A DNA stretch of 64,000 nucleotides from an uncultured Eubacteriales bacterium (GTDB lineage: Bacteria; Bacillota; Clostridia; Christensenellales; CAG-138): assembly GCA_902801845.1 (NCBI GenBank), contig CADCJW010000002.1:555627-619626 (forward strand), in the 5' to 3' direction. The notes below the pieces were generated by a model that ran no database searches, was not told where the DNA came from, and was given only the letters and a program-made list of their open reading frames with translations. Made by a program: the position numbers and the translations under genes. This document shows, piece after piece, positions 7,894 to 18,795 of the stretch (position 1 is the stretch's first letter; each line of letters opens with the position of its first letter).

Positions 7894-9249
7894 TTATAAG
7901 GCATATCCCTTTTTGCGTACATGCCCCAGGTACACCAAATCCACGACGGTGCTCATGCCCCAGGTGATGGGGTAGATCCAGCAGGCCAAGAGAATGTTGT
8001 GGTAGACCTGACCGATGGTCATCAGCACCAGCACCCGGACGGCGCACCAGCAGATCAGCATGACCAGCATGGGCACCATGGGCTTGCCCAGGCCCCGGAA
8101 CACGGCGGCGGACACGTGGGAAAAGCCCAGCAGGCAGAAGAACAACGAGCAGACCCGGCCCCGGAGCACCCCGTAGGCGATGACGTTTGGGTCCTGGTTG
8201 AAGGCGGCCACCAGCTGGGGCGCGAAGAGGAAGATGATGAGCCCGACGACCTCCACGGCCGCCACGGAGCAGAGCAGGCCGAAGCGGATGCCCTCCTTCA
8301 CCCGATCCAGCTTCCGGGCGCCGATATTCTGGGAGATGAAGGTGGCCATGGCCATGGAGAAAGCCGTGACCGGCAAAAAAGCGAATCCCTCCACCTTGGC
8401 ATAGGCGCCGATGCCCGCCATGGCAGCGGCGGAGAAGGAGTTGATGTAGGACTGAATGAGCACGTTGGACAGGTCGATCACCGTGTTCTGCACCGCCGTG
8501 GGCAGGCCGAACAGCACGATCTCCCGGAGCCGCCGCCAGTGGAACCCGATCTTGCTAAAGGAGATGCGGATGTCCCCGGACTGGCGCAGCAGGCGGATCA
8601 TGACCAGCAGCGCGGCGATCCCCTGGGACACGATGGTGGCGATGGCCGCCCCGTCCACGCCCATGTGAAAGACGCCGATCAGGGTGATGTCCAGGACCAC
8701 GTTGATGACGGAGCTGGTGATGAGGTAATAGAGGGGATGGGTGGAGTCGCCGCTGGCCTGCAGGATGCCCACGAAGATGTTGTACATGACCAGGCCCGTG
8801 CAGCCGGCGAAATAGATCTTCAGATACAGTGCCGCGTCGGTGAACACGTCCTCCGGCGTGCCCATGGCCCGCAGGATCACCGGCGAGAACAGGACCCCCA
8901 GTGCCGTGAAGAACACGCTGAAGAACAGCCCCATGGCCACGGCCGTGTGGACGGTCTGGGAGGTCTTCTCCGAATCCTCCGCGCCGATATACCGGGCGAT
9001 CACGATGCCCGCGCCTATGGAGAAGCCGGTGAAGGTGCCCACGGCCAAATAGACGATGGAGCCCGTGCTGGTCACGGCGGCCAGGGCGTTGCGCCCCACC
9101 AGGTTGCCCACGATCAACGCGTCGGCGGTGTTGTACAGCTGCTGGAACAGATACCCGATGAACACCGGGATCGCGTAGCGCAGGACCCGCTGGTGGATGG
9201 GCCCCTCCGTCATCAGATACTGTTTGGTCTTGTGGTCGGTACTCTGCAT
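7894..9249 (-). CDS. MATE-family multidrug/cation antiporter
   Basis: This integral membrane protein of 451 residues has about twelve hydrophobic segments. It belongs to the MATE/DinF family, which exports drugs or metabolites using a Na+ or H+ gradient. Typical features are the N-terminal LMTEGPIHQRVLRYAIPVFIGYLFQQLYNTADALIVG region, which here is broken up only by this description's length limit, and the matching second half with LPTAVQNTVIDLSNVL. The frame is open further upstream to 9345. The ATG at 9249 gives the usual family length and begins just before the conserved TEGPI segment. The substrate cannot be told from sequence. No regulator is adjacent. Confidence 0.88.
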   Translation of the reverse strand: MQSTDHKTKQYLMTEGPIHQRVLRYAIPVFIGYLFQQLYNTADALIVGNLVGRNALAAVTSTGSIVYLAVGTFTGFSIGAGIVIARYIGAEDSEKTSQTVHTAVAMGLFFSVFFTALGVLFSPVILRAMGTPEDVFTDAALYLKIYFAGCTGLVMYNIFVGILQASGDSTHPLYYLITSSVINVVLDITLIGVFHMGVDGAAIATIVSQGIAALLVMIRLLRQSGDIRISFSKIGFHWRRLREIVLFGLPTAVQNTVIDLSNVLIQSYINSFSAAAMAGIGAYAKVEGFAFLPVTAFSMAMATFISQNIGARKLDRVKEGIRFGLLCSVAAVEVVGLIIFLFAPQLVAAFNQDPNVIAYGVLRGRVCSLFFCLLGFSHVSAAVFRGLGKPMVPMLVMLICWCAVRVLVLMTIGQVYHNILLACWIYPITWGMSTVVDLVYLGHVRKKGYAL

Positions 9250-9419
9250 GTCGCCGCTCTCTCGGGATGGATTTGCTGACAAGAGTATATCACCTCCCCG
9301 AGAAAAATCAATGGCGTCTCCGCTCGCGCAGAAATCATCTCCCATAAAAGGGGACCAACTTTCGCGTAGAATTCATCCCCTATATTGCTAAAATGCAATG
9401 AGCTGTTATACAAAGCATT

Positions 9420-9453
9420 AGCGCACTGGCATCCCTGTGCGCTCATTTTTTTT
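9420..9453 (+). terminator. Probable intrinsic terminator upstream of the sleB remnant
   Basis: AGCGCAC (9420-9426) and GTGCGCT (9437-9443) form a 7-bp stem followed by CA and eight Ts. It precedes the sleB fragment on the same strand, so it may be the end of whatever once stood upstream. Bases 9250-9419 show no gene. Confidence 0.6.
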
Positions 9454-9469
9454 GTAAAACTATACTTGA

Positions 9470-9688
9470 CAAACCTTCTCTCAGCCCGGGGCGTTCGACG
9501 CGGTGAGCGACGGGCAGATCGACTTGGGGCCCAACGAAACGGCGCTTAGGGCGGCCCGGGACGCCATGAACGGGTACGACCCCACCTACGGGTGCCTGTA
9601 CTACTACAACCCGGCGAACACCACCAACAAGTGGATGCTCTCTAAGCCCGTGGCGCTTAGGATCGGCAACCACGTGTTCTGCTATTGA
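9470..9688 (+). pseudogene. sleB: Remnant of spore cortex-lytic hydrolase SleB (C-terminus only)
   Basis: The frame after the TGA at 9467 reads FSQPGAFDAVSDGQIDLGPN, then AARDAMNGYDP, LYYYNPANTTNKWM and RIGNHVFCY. This matches the C-terminal half of the Hydrolase_2 (SleB/CwlJ) domain, which cuts spore-cortex peptidoglycan. The N-terminal half of that domain, including its catalytic glutamate region, and any signal peptide and PG-binding domain are absent. The only possible start is a GTG at 9503 within the domain. Intact ypeB follows 14 bases later, as in a normal sleB-ypeB operon, so this is a decayed sleB. It is either a deletion or the junction of a rearrangement just after the terminator at 9420-9453. 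Confidence 0.8.
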
Positions 9689-9702
9689 AAAAGGTAAATG
9701 AT

Positions 9703-11010
9703 ATGAGAAAAGGATTGAGAAGACTGATTTGGGCTGCTCTGGCGGTGGGGCTTGTTGCAGCTTTGGTGAAGCTGGGCGAGGACCGGGAGGCCCTGGCGGC
9801 CCGGCAGGCGGCGGAGCGGACCCGGATCGAGAATCTGTACCACCGGATCGACGACGACTTGAACGACGTGGACGTGTCGCTGTCGAAGCTCTCCGCCGCG
9901 TCCAGCCCCCGGCAGAGCGTGCTGCTCCTCGGCGATGTGTGGCGGGCTACGGGCAGCGCGGGGGCGGCCATGGGGCTTTTGCCCCTCTCCCACGCGGACA
10001 GCTGCGACATGAGCCAGTTCGTCACCCGGTGCGGGGACTACGCCCACGCTCTCATGGGCCGGGTGCTCCAGGGGCGGGCGCTGACGGAGGAGGATAGAAA
10101 GCAGCTCGGCGACATGCGGGCCGCCTGCGCCCAGATCCGGCAGGTGGCCGGCGAGGCCATCCAAAGCGGGGACTACGTGGCGGCGGACAACGTGGACGCC
10201 GGCTGCTATGAGCAGAGCCAAAGCGAGGCGGCCATCAGCGAGTACCCCACGCTGATCTACGACGGGCCCTTCTCCGAGAGCGCGGAGAACCGGCCGCCCC
10301 AGGGGGAGATCGGGGAGCGGATCACGGCCCAGCAGGCGGCGGAACGGGCCAGGCGGCTGTTCTCCGACGGGACCGTGGCGGACACGGTCTATGTGCCCGG
10401 GGCGCTGCCGGTCTACGAACTGAGCGTGCAGAGCGCCAGCCGGGGGCAGGTGTCCCTGTCGCTGACGGAGCAGGGCGGGGAGCTGCTCTCCTTCATGGGC
10501 GCGCCCACGGGGGACAAGAACGACCCGCCCAGCGACGAGGAGAGCGAGAAGCTGAAGGCGGCGGCCCTGTCCTTTTTGCAGGAGCTGGGGGTGGAGGACC
10601 CGGCGGCGGCCTACGCCCAGTATTACCAGGGGGCGGCGGTGCTGAACTTCGCGCCCCGGCAGGCGGGGGTGATCCTGTACAGCGATCTCGTGAAGGTGTA
10701 TATGGACCGGGAGACCGGGGAGGTCATGGGCCTGGACGCCAGGAACTACCGGCTGAACCACCGACAGCGGGCGCTGCCGCGGCCGAAGCTCACCGAGGAG
10801 GAAGCCGGGACCTACGTGTCCGGGGAGCTGCAGGTGGAGCACACGGATCTGGCCCTCATCCCCCTGACCCAGCAGACGGAGGTCCTCTGCTACGAGTTCA
10901 AGGCCACAAAGGACGACACCTTCTACATCGTCTACGTCAACGCCCTCACCGGCGAAGAGGAGCAGATCTTTCAGGTGATCAACTCGGCGGAGGGGGATTT
11001 GGTGGTATAG
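9703..11010 (+). CDS. ypeB: Germination protein YpeB
   Basis: This 435-residue protein is required in Bacillus for stability and localisation of SleB in the spore. It has an N-terminal membrane anchor (about residues 7-23), a helical Ala/Arg-rich region and C-terminal PepSY-like repeats (for example ITAQQAAERARRLF, ELLSFMGAP, LYSDLVKVYMDRETGEVMGL). The length is normal. The start at 9703 follows AAAAGG; a TTG at 9685 in the same frame is less likely. Its partner sleB directly upstream is reduced to a fragment, so YpeB either works with a hydrolase encoded elsewhere or is becoming redundant. A degenerate copy of the hairpin-A repeat lies after the stop. Confidence 0.88.
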   Translation: MRKGLRRLIWAALAVGLVAALVKLGEDREALAARQAAERTRIENLYHRIDDDLNDVDVSLSKLSAASSPRQSVLLLGDVWRATGSAGAAMGLLPLSHADSCDMSQFVTRCGDYAHALMGRVLQGRALTEEDRKQLGDMRAACAQIRQVAGEAIQSGDYVAADNVDAGCYEQSQSEAAISEYPTLIYDGPFSESAENRPPQGEIGERITAQQAAERARRLFSDGTVADTVYVPGALPVYELSVQSASRGQVSLSLTEQGGELLSFMGAPTGDKNDPPSDEESEKLKAAALSFLQELGVEDPAAAYAQYYQGAAVLNFAPRQAGVILYSDLVKVYMDRETGEVMGLDARNYRLNHRQRALPRPKLTEEEAGTYVSGELQVEHTDLALIPLTQQTEVLCYEFKATKDDTFYIVYVNALTGEEEQIFQVINSAEGDLVV

Positions 11011-11020
11011 GGGTTGTTTT

Positions 11021-11057
11021 GCGACTTTTTCTCTTTATACAAAGGAGAAAAAGCGGC
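11021..11057. repeat. Dispersed hairpin repeat, copy 1 (hairpin A only, imperfect)
   Basis: GCGACTTTTTCTCTTT and AAAGGAGAAAAAGCGGC form an imperfect hairpin with the loop ATAC. It matches hairpin A of the composite repeat seen at 12250, 22782, 33568, 43518, 58441 and 60701. It lies between the convergent ends of ypeB and meaB. Confidence 0.7.
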
Positions 11058-11067
11058 AAAGGATACG

Positions 11068-12210
11068 TTATTCTCGATTGAACCGCTTGTCCACGGCCTC
11101 GGCGATAAGGCTCAGAGCCTTGGTGGGGGCGAGGGTCCCGTCCATGACCTGGGCCTCCACGGCGCTGCGGGCGGCGGAGACGGCGGGGTCCCGGAGGAAC
11201 AGGTTCATAAGGTAGTCGGAGGTCATCTCCTTGAGCCAGGTCAAATTCTGGGCCGCCCGACGCTTGTCCAGCTGGCCGGTCTTCTTCATCTGGTCGATGT
11301 AGGAGAGGACCACGTCCCAGATCTCCTGGATGCCCTCGCCGGTGTAGGCGGAGCAGGTATACGCCTTGGTGGTCCAGCCCTCGGTGGCGGGCATGAGATA
11401 ATGCAGGATCTGCTCGTAGTCCGCCCGGGTGAGCAGCGCCTTCTGCAGGTTGTCCCCGTCGGCCTTGTTCACCAGGATCGCGTCCGCAAGCTCGATGACC
11501 CCCTTCTTCACGCCCTGCAGATCGTCGCCGGCACCGGTCAAAACCACCACCAGGAAGAAGTCCACCATGGACCGGACCGTGGTCTCGCTTTGACCCACGC
11601 CCACGGTCTCCACCAGGATCACGTCGTACCCCGCCGCCTCGGCCAGGAGCATGGTCTCCCGGCTCTTGCGGGTGACGCCGCCCAGGGTGCCGCCGGCCGG
11701 TGACGGGCGGATGAAGGCGTTGGGCTCCTTGGAAAGCTGCTCCATGCGGGTTTTGTCGCCCAGGATCGCGCCGCCGGTAACGGAGGAGCTGGGGTCCACG
11801 GCCAGGACCGCCACCTTGTGCCCGGCTTGGCAGAGCTTGGTGCCCAGAGCCTCGATGATGGTGGACTTGCCCGCGCCGGGGACGCCGGTGATGCCCACGC
11901 GGATGGCCTTGCCCGTGTATGGAAGGAGCCGCTGGACGATGTCCTGGGCCATGGTATAGTGCTTGGGCGCGTTGCTCTCCACCATGGTGATGGCCCGGGA
12001 GAGCTTCATCCTATCCCCGGCCAAGACGCCCTCCACATAGTCGTCGATGGTCATCTTCGGCGGGCGGGCGGAGCGGGTGGCGTCGGTGGCGCGACGAAGC
12101 TCCTCGTTGCTCTTGGTGATGCCGGTCATGACGAAGCTGGCGAACTTGGCGTCTTGCTGCTTCTCCTTGTCGATCCATTCGGGCTTGTAGGTGGTGTATT
12201 CCTCTGGCAC
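11068..12210 (-). CDS. meaB: Methylmalonyl-CoA mutase-associated GTPase MeaB
   Basis: This 380-residue G-protein chaperone of the MeaB/ArgK family protects and loads the B12 cofactor of methylmalonyl-CoA mutase. The P-loop is GVPGAGKS (about residues 109-116). DPSSSVTGGAILGDKTRM, ETVGVGQSE and NKAD follow in the usual order. I chose the GTG at 12210 because AGGAGG lies seven bases upstream; an open frame further back lies in the hairpin-rich spacer. It is the last gene of the mutA-mutB-meaB operon and is separated from mutB by 199 bases containing repeat copy 2. Confidence 0.93.
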   Translation of the reverse strand: MPEEYTTYKPEWIDKEKQQDAKFASFVMTGITKSNEELRRATDATRSARPPKMTIDDYVEGVLAGDRMKLSRAITMVESNAPKHYTMAQDIVQRLLPYTGKAIRVGITGVPGAGKSTIIEALGTKLCQAGHKVAVLAVDPSSSVTGGAILGDKTRMEQLSKEPNAFIRPSPAGGTLGGVTRKSRETMLLAEAAGYDVILVETVGVGQSETTVRSMVDFFLVVVLTGAGDDLQGVKKGVIELADAILVNKADGDNLQKALLTRADYEQILHYLMPATEGWTTKAYTCSAYTGEGIQEIWDVVLSYIDQMKKTGQLDKRRAAQNLTWLKEMTSDYLMNLFLRDPAVSAARSAVEAQVMDGTLAPTKALSLIAEAVDKRFNRE

Positions 12211-12249
12211 GGGTTTCCCTCCTTTTTTATAGGAATAATTGAAAGCATC

Positions 12250-12385
12250 GCAGCTTTTCTTGGAAAGAAAAGCTGCCCAAAAGAACTTCATTTGGGCAGC
12301 ATTACTATCGCTGCAATCCCTATTATCCCATATAAGTTTCTCTTTTTCCGCCGCTTTTTCTCTTTGTCTAAAGAGAAAAAGCGGC
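12250..12385 (-). repeat. Dispersed hairpin repeat, copy 2 (hairpins C and A)
   Basis: Hairpin C is GCAGCTTTTCTT/AAGAAAAGCTGC (12250-12261/12265-12276, triloop). Hairpin A is GCCGCTTTTTCTCTTT/AAAGAGAAAAAGCGGC (12350-12365/12370-12385, loop GTCT), with an outer ATAAGT/ACTTAT extension. The central hairpin B of other copies is replaced here by a different sequence. This copy lies inside an operon, between mutB and meaB, so it is not simply a terminal element. Confidence 0.8.
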
Positions 12386-12409
12386 AGAAGAAAGACTTAT
12401 ATCCCTAAC

Positions 12410-14598
<2,189 letters not shown>

Positions 14599-14599
<1 letters not shown>

Positions 14600-16611
14600 T
14601 AGATGATCCCCTTTCCTTTCTGGATGTTGGTCAGGATGGCGAGGCAGTTGGCCCGGACGTGGATGTATTCATCCACACCGGCCTCGTCGTAGGACGCCTT
14701 GCACTCAGGCGCCGGGGCGCCGGCCAGGTACACCTTCATATTGGGCGCCTTGGCCTTGATGCCCTTGGCGATGGGCGGCACCAGCTCAGGATAGGTATCA
14801 TCGGTCGAGCAGATGATGGCCACGTCCGCGCCGGAAGCCACCGCCGCGTCCACCGCCTCGTCCACGGTGGCAAAGCCGTTGTTGCGGAGCACGTCGAAGT
14901 GGGCCACCTCCATGAAGGAAGCGGAGAAGTCCGCCCGGGCCTTGTGCTGGGGGATGGGCCCCATGTTGCACAGGAACACCTTCACGTTGTCGCCGGTCTT
15001 GGCGATGTAATCCTCGGTGGCCTTGCGGAGCGCCTCATACTGCTCGGTCCAGCGGTGGGGCAGGATGGCGGCGAAGGTTTCGCCCTTGCCGTCCGCGAAG
15101 GAAGCGGCGACATCCGCCAGCGTGGCGCCATCCGCCAGAGCCTCGCCGGCGCACTTGGCGCACAGGTCAAGCCCTTCGATGGCCTTGCCCGGGGCCTTGG
15201 GGGCCTTGGGGGTCTTGCCGCCCTCCAGGGGCTTCTCGGACATGTTGGGATACATGTTGCTGCCCACGGCCCGATCCTGCCGGGTGGAGAGCTTCTTGAA
15301 CCGGTCGGCCAAGGTGGCCGCGATCTCGCTCTGGATGGTGCCGGCCCTGAGAGCCGCCAGCATGCCGCCCGCGGCCTGGATCTTCTGAATCTGGGCCCAG
15401 ATGGCCTCGCCCAGCTGTCCGGTCAGGGTCTCCACGTACCAGGAGCCGCCCGCCGGGTCAACGGGAGAGAGCAGGTTGAACTCCTCCTGCATCATCACCT
15501 GGATGTTCCGGGCGATGCGGCGGGAGAAGGCGTCGCTGTCGCGAACGGCCGCGTCGAAGGGCAGCACCTTCATGCCGCCCACGCCGCCCACCACGCCGGA
15601 GAAGGCCTGGGTGGTGGCTCTGAGCACGTTCACGTAGGGATCGTACAGGGTGGTGGTGAAGGCGGAGGTCTCGGCGAACACGTCGATGCACTGGGCCTTC
15701 TCGCCCGCGCCGTAGGCCTGCATGAGCTGGGCCCAGACCACGCGGACCGCACGGAGCTTGGCGATCTCCATGAAGAAGTTGGGGCCAAGGCAGAAGTTGA
15801 AGCGGATGTGCTCCGCCGCCTCGTCCACGGTGTAGCCCCGGGCCATCATCTCGTCGATGTACTGAAGACCGGTGGCCAGGGCCGCGGCGGCCTCCTGGAT
15901 GGCGTTGGCGCCGCCGTTGTGATAGACGGAGCTCTGCACGTAGATGACCTTCAGCTCGGGGGCGTGCTTGAGGACGCACTTCAAGGTGGTGGCCATCTGG
16001 TCCATGTAGCTTTCAAAGCTGCTGTCGAAGCCGCCCTTCTTCACGGCCTCTCCCAGGGGGTCGGCGCCCACGCAGCCGGTGAGGGGCGCGTCGTCGCCCG
16101 CCCTCTTCTGGCGGCGCAGGATGGCGGCCAGCAGCGGCAGGGCGGTGTCCCCGGCGTAGACGGCCAGAGGCGCGTAGCGGAGCTGCACCTCGTTGAGAAG
16201 GGTCTCCACGTCCGTAAGGGTGTTCAGGTTCAGGGCCTCGGCGTCGAAGTTCACGGCATTGGTGCCCTTGTTCAGCTCCTCCAGCAGGACCTTGTTGGCC
16301 TCTGCGGGATCGGAAGCCTCCACCTCCTGGGCGATCTTCCAGGGCTCCTCCGCGTAGCCCGCGGTCTTGGTGCCACGCAAAAAGTCAGCGGCGCCGGGGA
16401 AGCCCAGCCGCTCCTTGTAGGGGGCCGCTTCCGCTTCGGTGTAGATCGGGGAGAGGACGATGCCCTCCGGCGTCTTGGTGAACAGCTTCTTCTCGAAGAT
16501 GCCGCCCTTCAGGCTTTCGATGGCCGCAGCCTTCCACACCTCGTAGGAGGTAGGCTCAAACTCGTCGAAAGTCACCGGAGCCAACGGTTCGGTGTTAGAT
16601 TTGGTATCCAT
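14599..16611 (-). CDS. mutA: Methylmalonyl-CoA mutase small subunit
   Basis: This 670-residue non-catalytic partner of MutB has the same barrel plus B12-like domain architecture. The C-terminal domain has lost the cobalamin ligand motif: the DxHxxG position reads [10 protein letters not shown]. This is typical of the small subunit and is not a sign of decay. Barrel landmarks include [20 protein letters not shown] and [13 protein letters not shown]. It is the first gene of the operon, and a cobalamin riboswitch lies in its long 5' leader. Confidence 0.94.
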
Positions 16612-16744
16612 CTCAACATCCTTTCTTCAATATATATCACTATCGCCGGGGGGTGCCGCCTGGAAAGATCCCGCCGATACTGCCGAAAAATAAGGGGACG
16701 GGCCGCATAACGCCCAAAAGGACTCAACGGGGCGCCTGTTTCCC

Positions 16745-16962
16745 TTTGGCTCCCGGGTCCTACCATCCCTGATCGGGGCCGCCCTCCTCGGGGCGGACGA
16801 TCTGCGCTTTTCGGCAAGTATTCTGGCTCATGGCTTTCCCCTCGGGCGCGCCTTCCCACGGCGATCCGCAGTGGCGATTGCGCCCTCGCAGCCATTGACA
16901 GCAGCGGGACTGCTCCGGATTCTCACCGGATTCCTTGCGACAAAAAAACGGTATCCACTTGT
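16745..16962 (-). promoter_or_regulatory. Cobalamin (B12) riboswitch upstream of mutA
   Basis: Read leftward, the leader contains GGAATCCGGTGAGAATCCGG, AGCAGTCCCGC and then GAGCCAGAATACTTGCC. These are the conserved core elements and B12 box of the cobalamin riboswitch (box at about 16812-16838). A CCGCCC/GGGCGG hairpin follows and can supply the kissing loop. The remainder of the leader to 16612 is the expression platform; I could not assign the switch to termination or ribosome-site masking. Control of a B12-dependent enzyme, rather than of B12 synthesis or transport, is the less common use of this element. Confidence 0.9.
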
Positions 16963-16969
16963 GTTTATT

Positions 16970-16998
16970 ATGCTACTGTATCTGGGCCGAAAAGTCAA
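16970..16998 (-). promoter_or_regulatory. Promoter of the mutA-mutB-meaB operon
   Basis: Read leftward, TTGACT (16993-16998) and TAGCAT (16970-16975) are separated by 17 bases. It places the transcript start a few bases before the riboswitch core. Confidence 0.65.
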
Positions 16999-17042
16999 CC
17001 ATTTTTATGGGGATTTGCATGCCGTTCCCGTCCCTTCGCCCA

Positions 17043-17076
17043 TAAAAAAACGGGGGAGAGGAACGCCTCTCCCCTG
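17043..17076 (-). terminator. Rho-independent terminator after the phosphohexomutase gene
   Basis: A perfect 9-bp stem (GGGGAGAGG, 17053-17061, and CCTCTCCCC, 17066-17074) is followed on the leftward strand by GTTTTTTTATG. Confidence 0.88.
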
Positions 17077-17094
17077 TCTTTCATACAGGTTGGA

Positions 17095-18795
17095 TCAGGC
17101 CAGATACGGCTTCAAAAGCTCGTCCATGGCGGCGGAAAGGGCGGCCAGCTTCCCCTCCGCGTCGGCTTCCCCTTCGCCCCGGACGCCGGAGTAGATCTTC
17201 AGCTTCGGCTCCGTGCCGGAGGGCCGGGCGATGGCCCAGCTGCCGTCGGAGAGGGTCCAGCGGAGCACGTTGCTCTTGGGCAGGCCCGTGGCGGCGGAGT
17301 CGTTGTAGTCCACGAACTTCACCACGTCCTTGCCGCCGATGGTTTTGGGCGGATCCGCCTGGAGCCGCTTCATGGCGGACTGGATCTTCTCGATGCCCGC
17401 CTTCCCCTCCAGGGTGTAGGAGACGGTCTTTTCCTTATAATAGCCGTAGGTGGCGTAGATCTTCTGGAGCACGTCGAAGAGGGTCAATCCCTGCTCCTTG
17501 AAGAGGGTGCAGCCCTCCGCCACCAGCATGGCGGCACAGATGGCGTCCTTGTCCCGGCTAAAGCCGCCGGCCAGGAAGCCGAAGCTCTCCTCGAAGCCGA
17601 AGAGGAAGGTGTGCTCGTGCTTCTCTTCGCACAGGGCGATCTGCTCGGAGATGAAGCGGAAGCCCGTGAGGACCTCCCGGATCTCCACCCCGAAGGAGGC
17701 GCAGATGGCGTCGGCCAGCGGCGTAGACACCAGGGAACGGACCACCAGGCCGTTTTGAGGCAGCAGGCCCGCCTCCTTCTTGGCGGTGAGCAGGCAGAAG
17801 AGCAGGATGGAGCCGATCTGGTTCCCCGTGAGGACCGCCCAGGTCCCGTCGTGCTTGCGGACGGCCACGCCGAGCCGATCGGAGTCGGGGTCGGTGCCGA
17901 TGATCACGTCCGCCTGCTTCTCCTCAGCGAGCTTAAAGGCCAGGGTGAAGGCGTTGGGGTCCTCGGGGTTGGGGGCCTTCACCGTGGGGAAGTTGCCGTC
18001 GGGTTTGGTCTGCTCGGGCACGGGGAACACGTTCTTCATGCCGATCCGGTCCAAAACCGTGGTCACGGGCACGTACCCGGAGCCGTGGAGCGGCGTATAG
18101 ACCATGGTCACGTTCTTCCCCTTCTCCTGAAGGAGCTTGGGCTGCTGCAGCAAGGACATGGTGGCCTTGTAGTAGGCTTCGTCCACCTCCTGGCCGATGA
18201 GCTCGATCCGGCCGGTGGCGAGGCCCTGCTCATAGGGTATGTAGCAGGTGGCGAACCCCTCCACCTCCCGGATGCGGGCGGTGATGGCGTCGGCCTCCAC
18301 CGGGTCCACCTGGCCGCCGGTGGTCCAATAGACCTTGTAGCCGTTGTACTTGGGGGGGTTGTGGCTGGCGGTGATGACCACGCCGGCGCTGCACTTTAGA
18401 TGCAGCACCGTGAAGGACAGCTGGGGCACGGAGTGGAGCGTGCTGTAGAGGTATACGTGGATGCCGTGGCCCGCCAGCACGCAGGCGGTCTCCTTGGCGA
18501 ACACGTCGGAGAAGTTCCGGGAGTCGTAGGCGATGGCCACGCTGGCCCCCTCAGGGAACCGGTCCTTCAGATGCCGGGCCAGGCCCTCCGTGGCCTTGCG
18601 CACGTTGTACACGTTCATCCGGTTGTCGCCGGCGCCCAGCACGCCCCGAAGGCCCGCCGTGCCGAAGGACAGCTCCTGATAGAACCGATCCTCGATCTCC
18701 ACCGGGTCCCCCGCGATGGCCTTCAATTCCGCCTTGGTGCCCTCGTCCACGTCGGGACTGTTCAGCCAGTATTCATACCGTTCCTGTGCGTTCAT
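17095..18795 (-). CDS. Phosphoglucomutase/phosphomannomutase
   Basis: This 566-residue alpha-D-phosphohexomutase interconverts hexose 1- and 6-phosphates in the cytosol. The phosphoserine loop is ITASHNPPKYNGYKVYW. The metal-binding loop is GTDPDSDRLGVA and the sugar-binding loop is GFEESFGFL. The C-terminal phosphate-binding motif is RPSGTEPKLKIY. All four active-site elements are intact. The start at 18795 follows AAGGAGG and overlaps the stop of the pseudouridine synthase gene (ATGA), so it is translated from the same leftward transcript. Length and motifs fit the Firmicutes PgcA-like group. Confidence 0.93.
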   Translation of the reverse strand: MNAQERYEYWLNSPDVDEGTKAELKAIAGDPVEIEDRFYQELSFGTAGLRGVLGAGDNRMNVYNVRKATEGLARHLKDRFPEGASVAIAYDSRNFSDVFAKETACVLAGHGIHVYLYSTLHSVPQLSFTVLHLKCSAGVVITASHNPPKYNGYKVYWTTGGQVDPVEADAITARIREVEGFATCYIPYEQGLATGRIELIGQEVDEAYYKATMSLLQQPKLLQEKGKNVTMVYTPLHGSGYVPVTTVLDRIGMKNVFPVPEQTKPDGNFPTVKAPNPEDPNAFTLAFKLAEEKQADVIIGTDPDSDRLGVAVRKHDGTWAVLTGNQIGSILLFCLLTAKKEAGLLPQNGLVVRSLVSTPLADAICASFGVEIREVLTGFRFISEQIALCEEKHEHTFLFGFEESFGFLAGGFSRDKDAICAAMLVAEGCTLFKEQGLTLFDVLQKIYATYGYYKEKTVSYTLEGKAGIEKIQSAMKRLQADPPKTIGGKDVVKFVDYNDSAATGLPKSNVLRWTLSDGSWAIARPSGTEPKLKIYSGVRGEGEADAEGKLAALSAAMDELLKPYLA

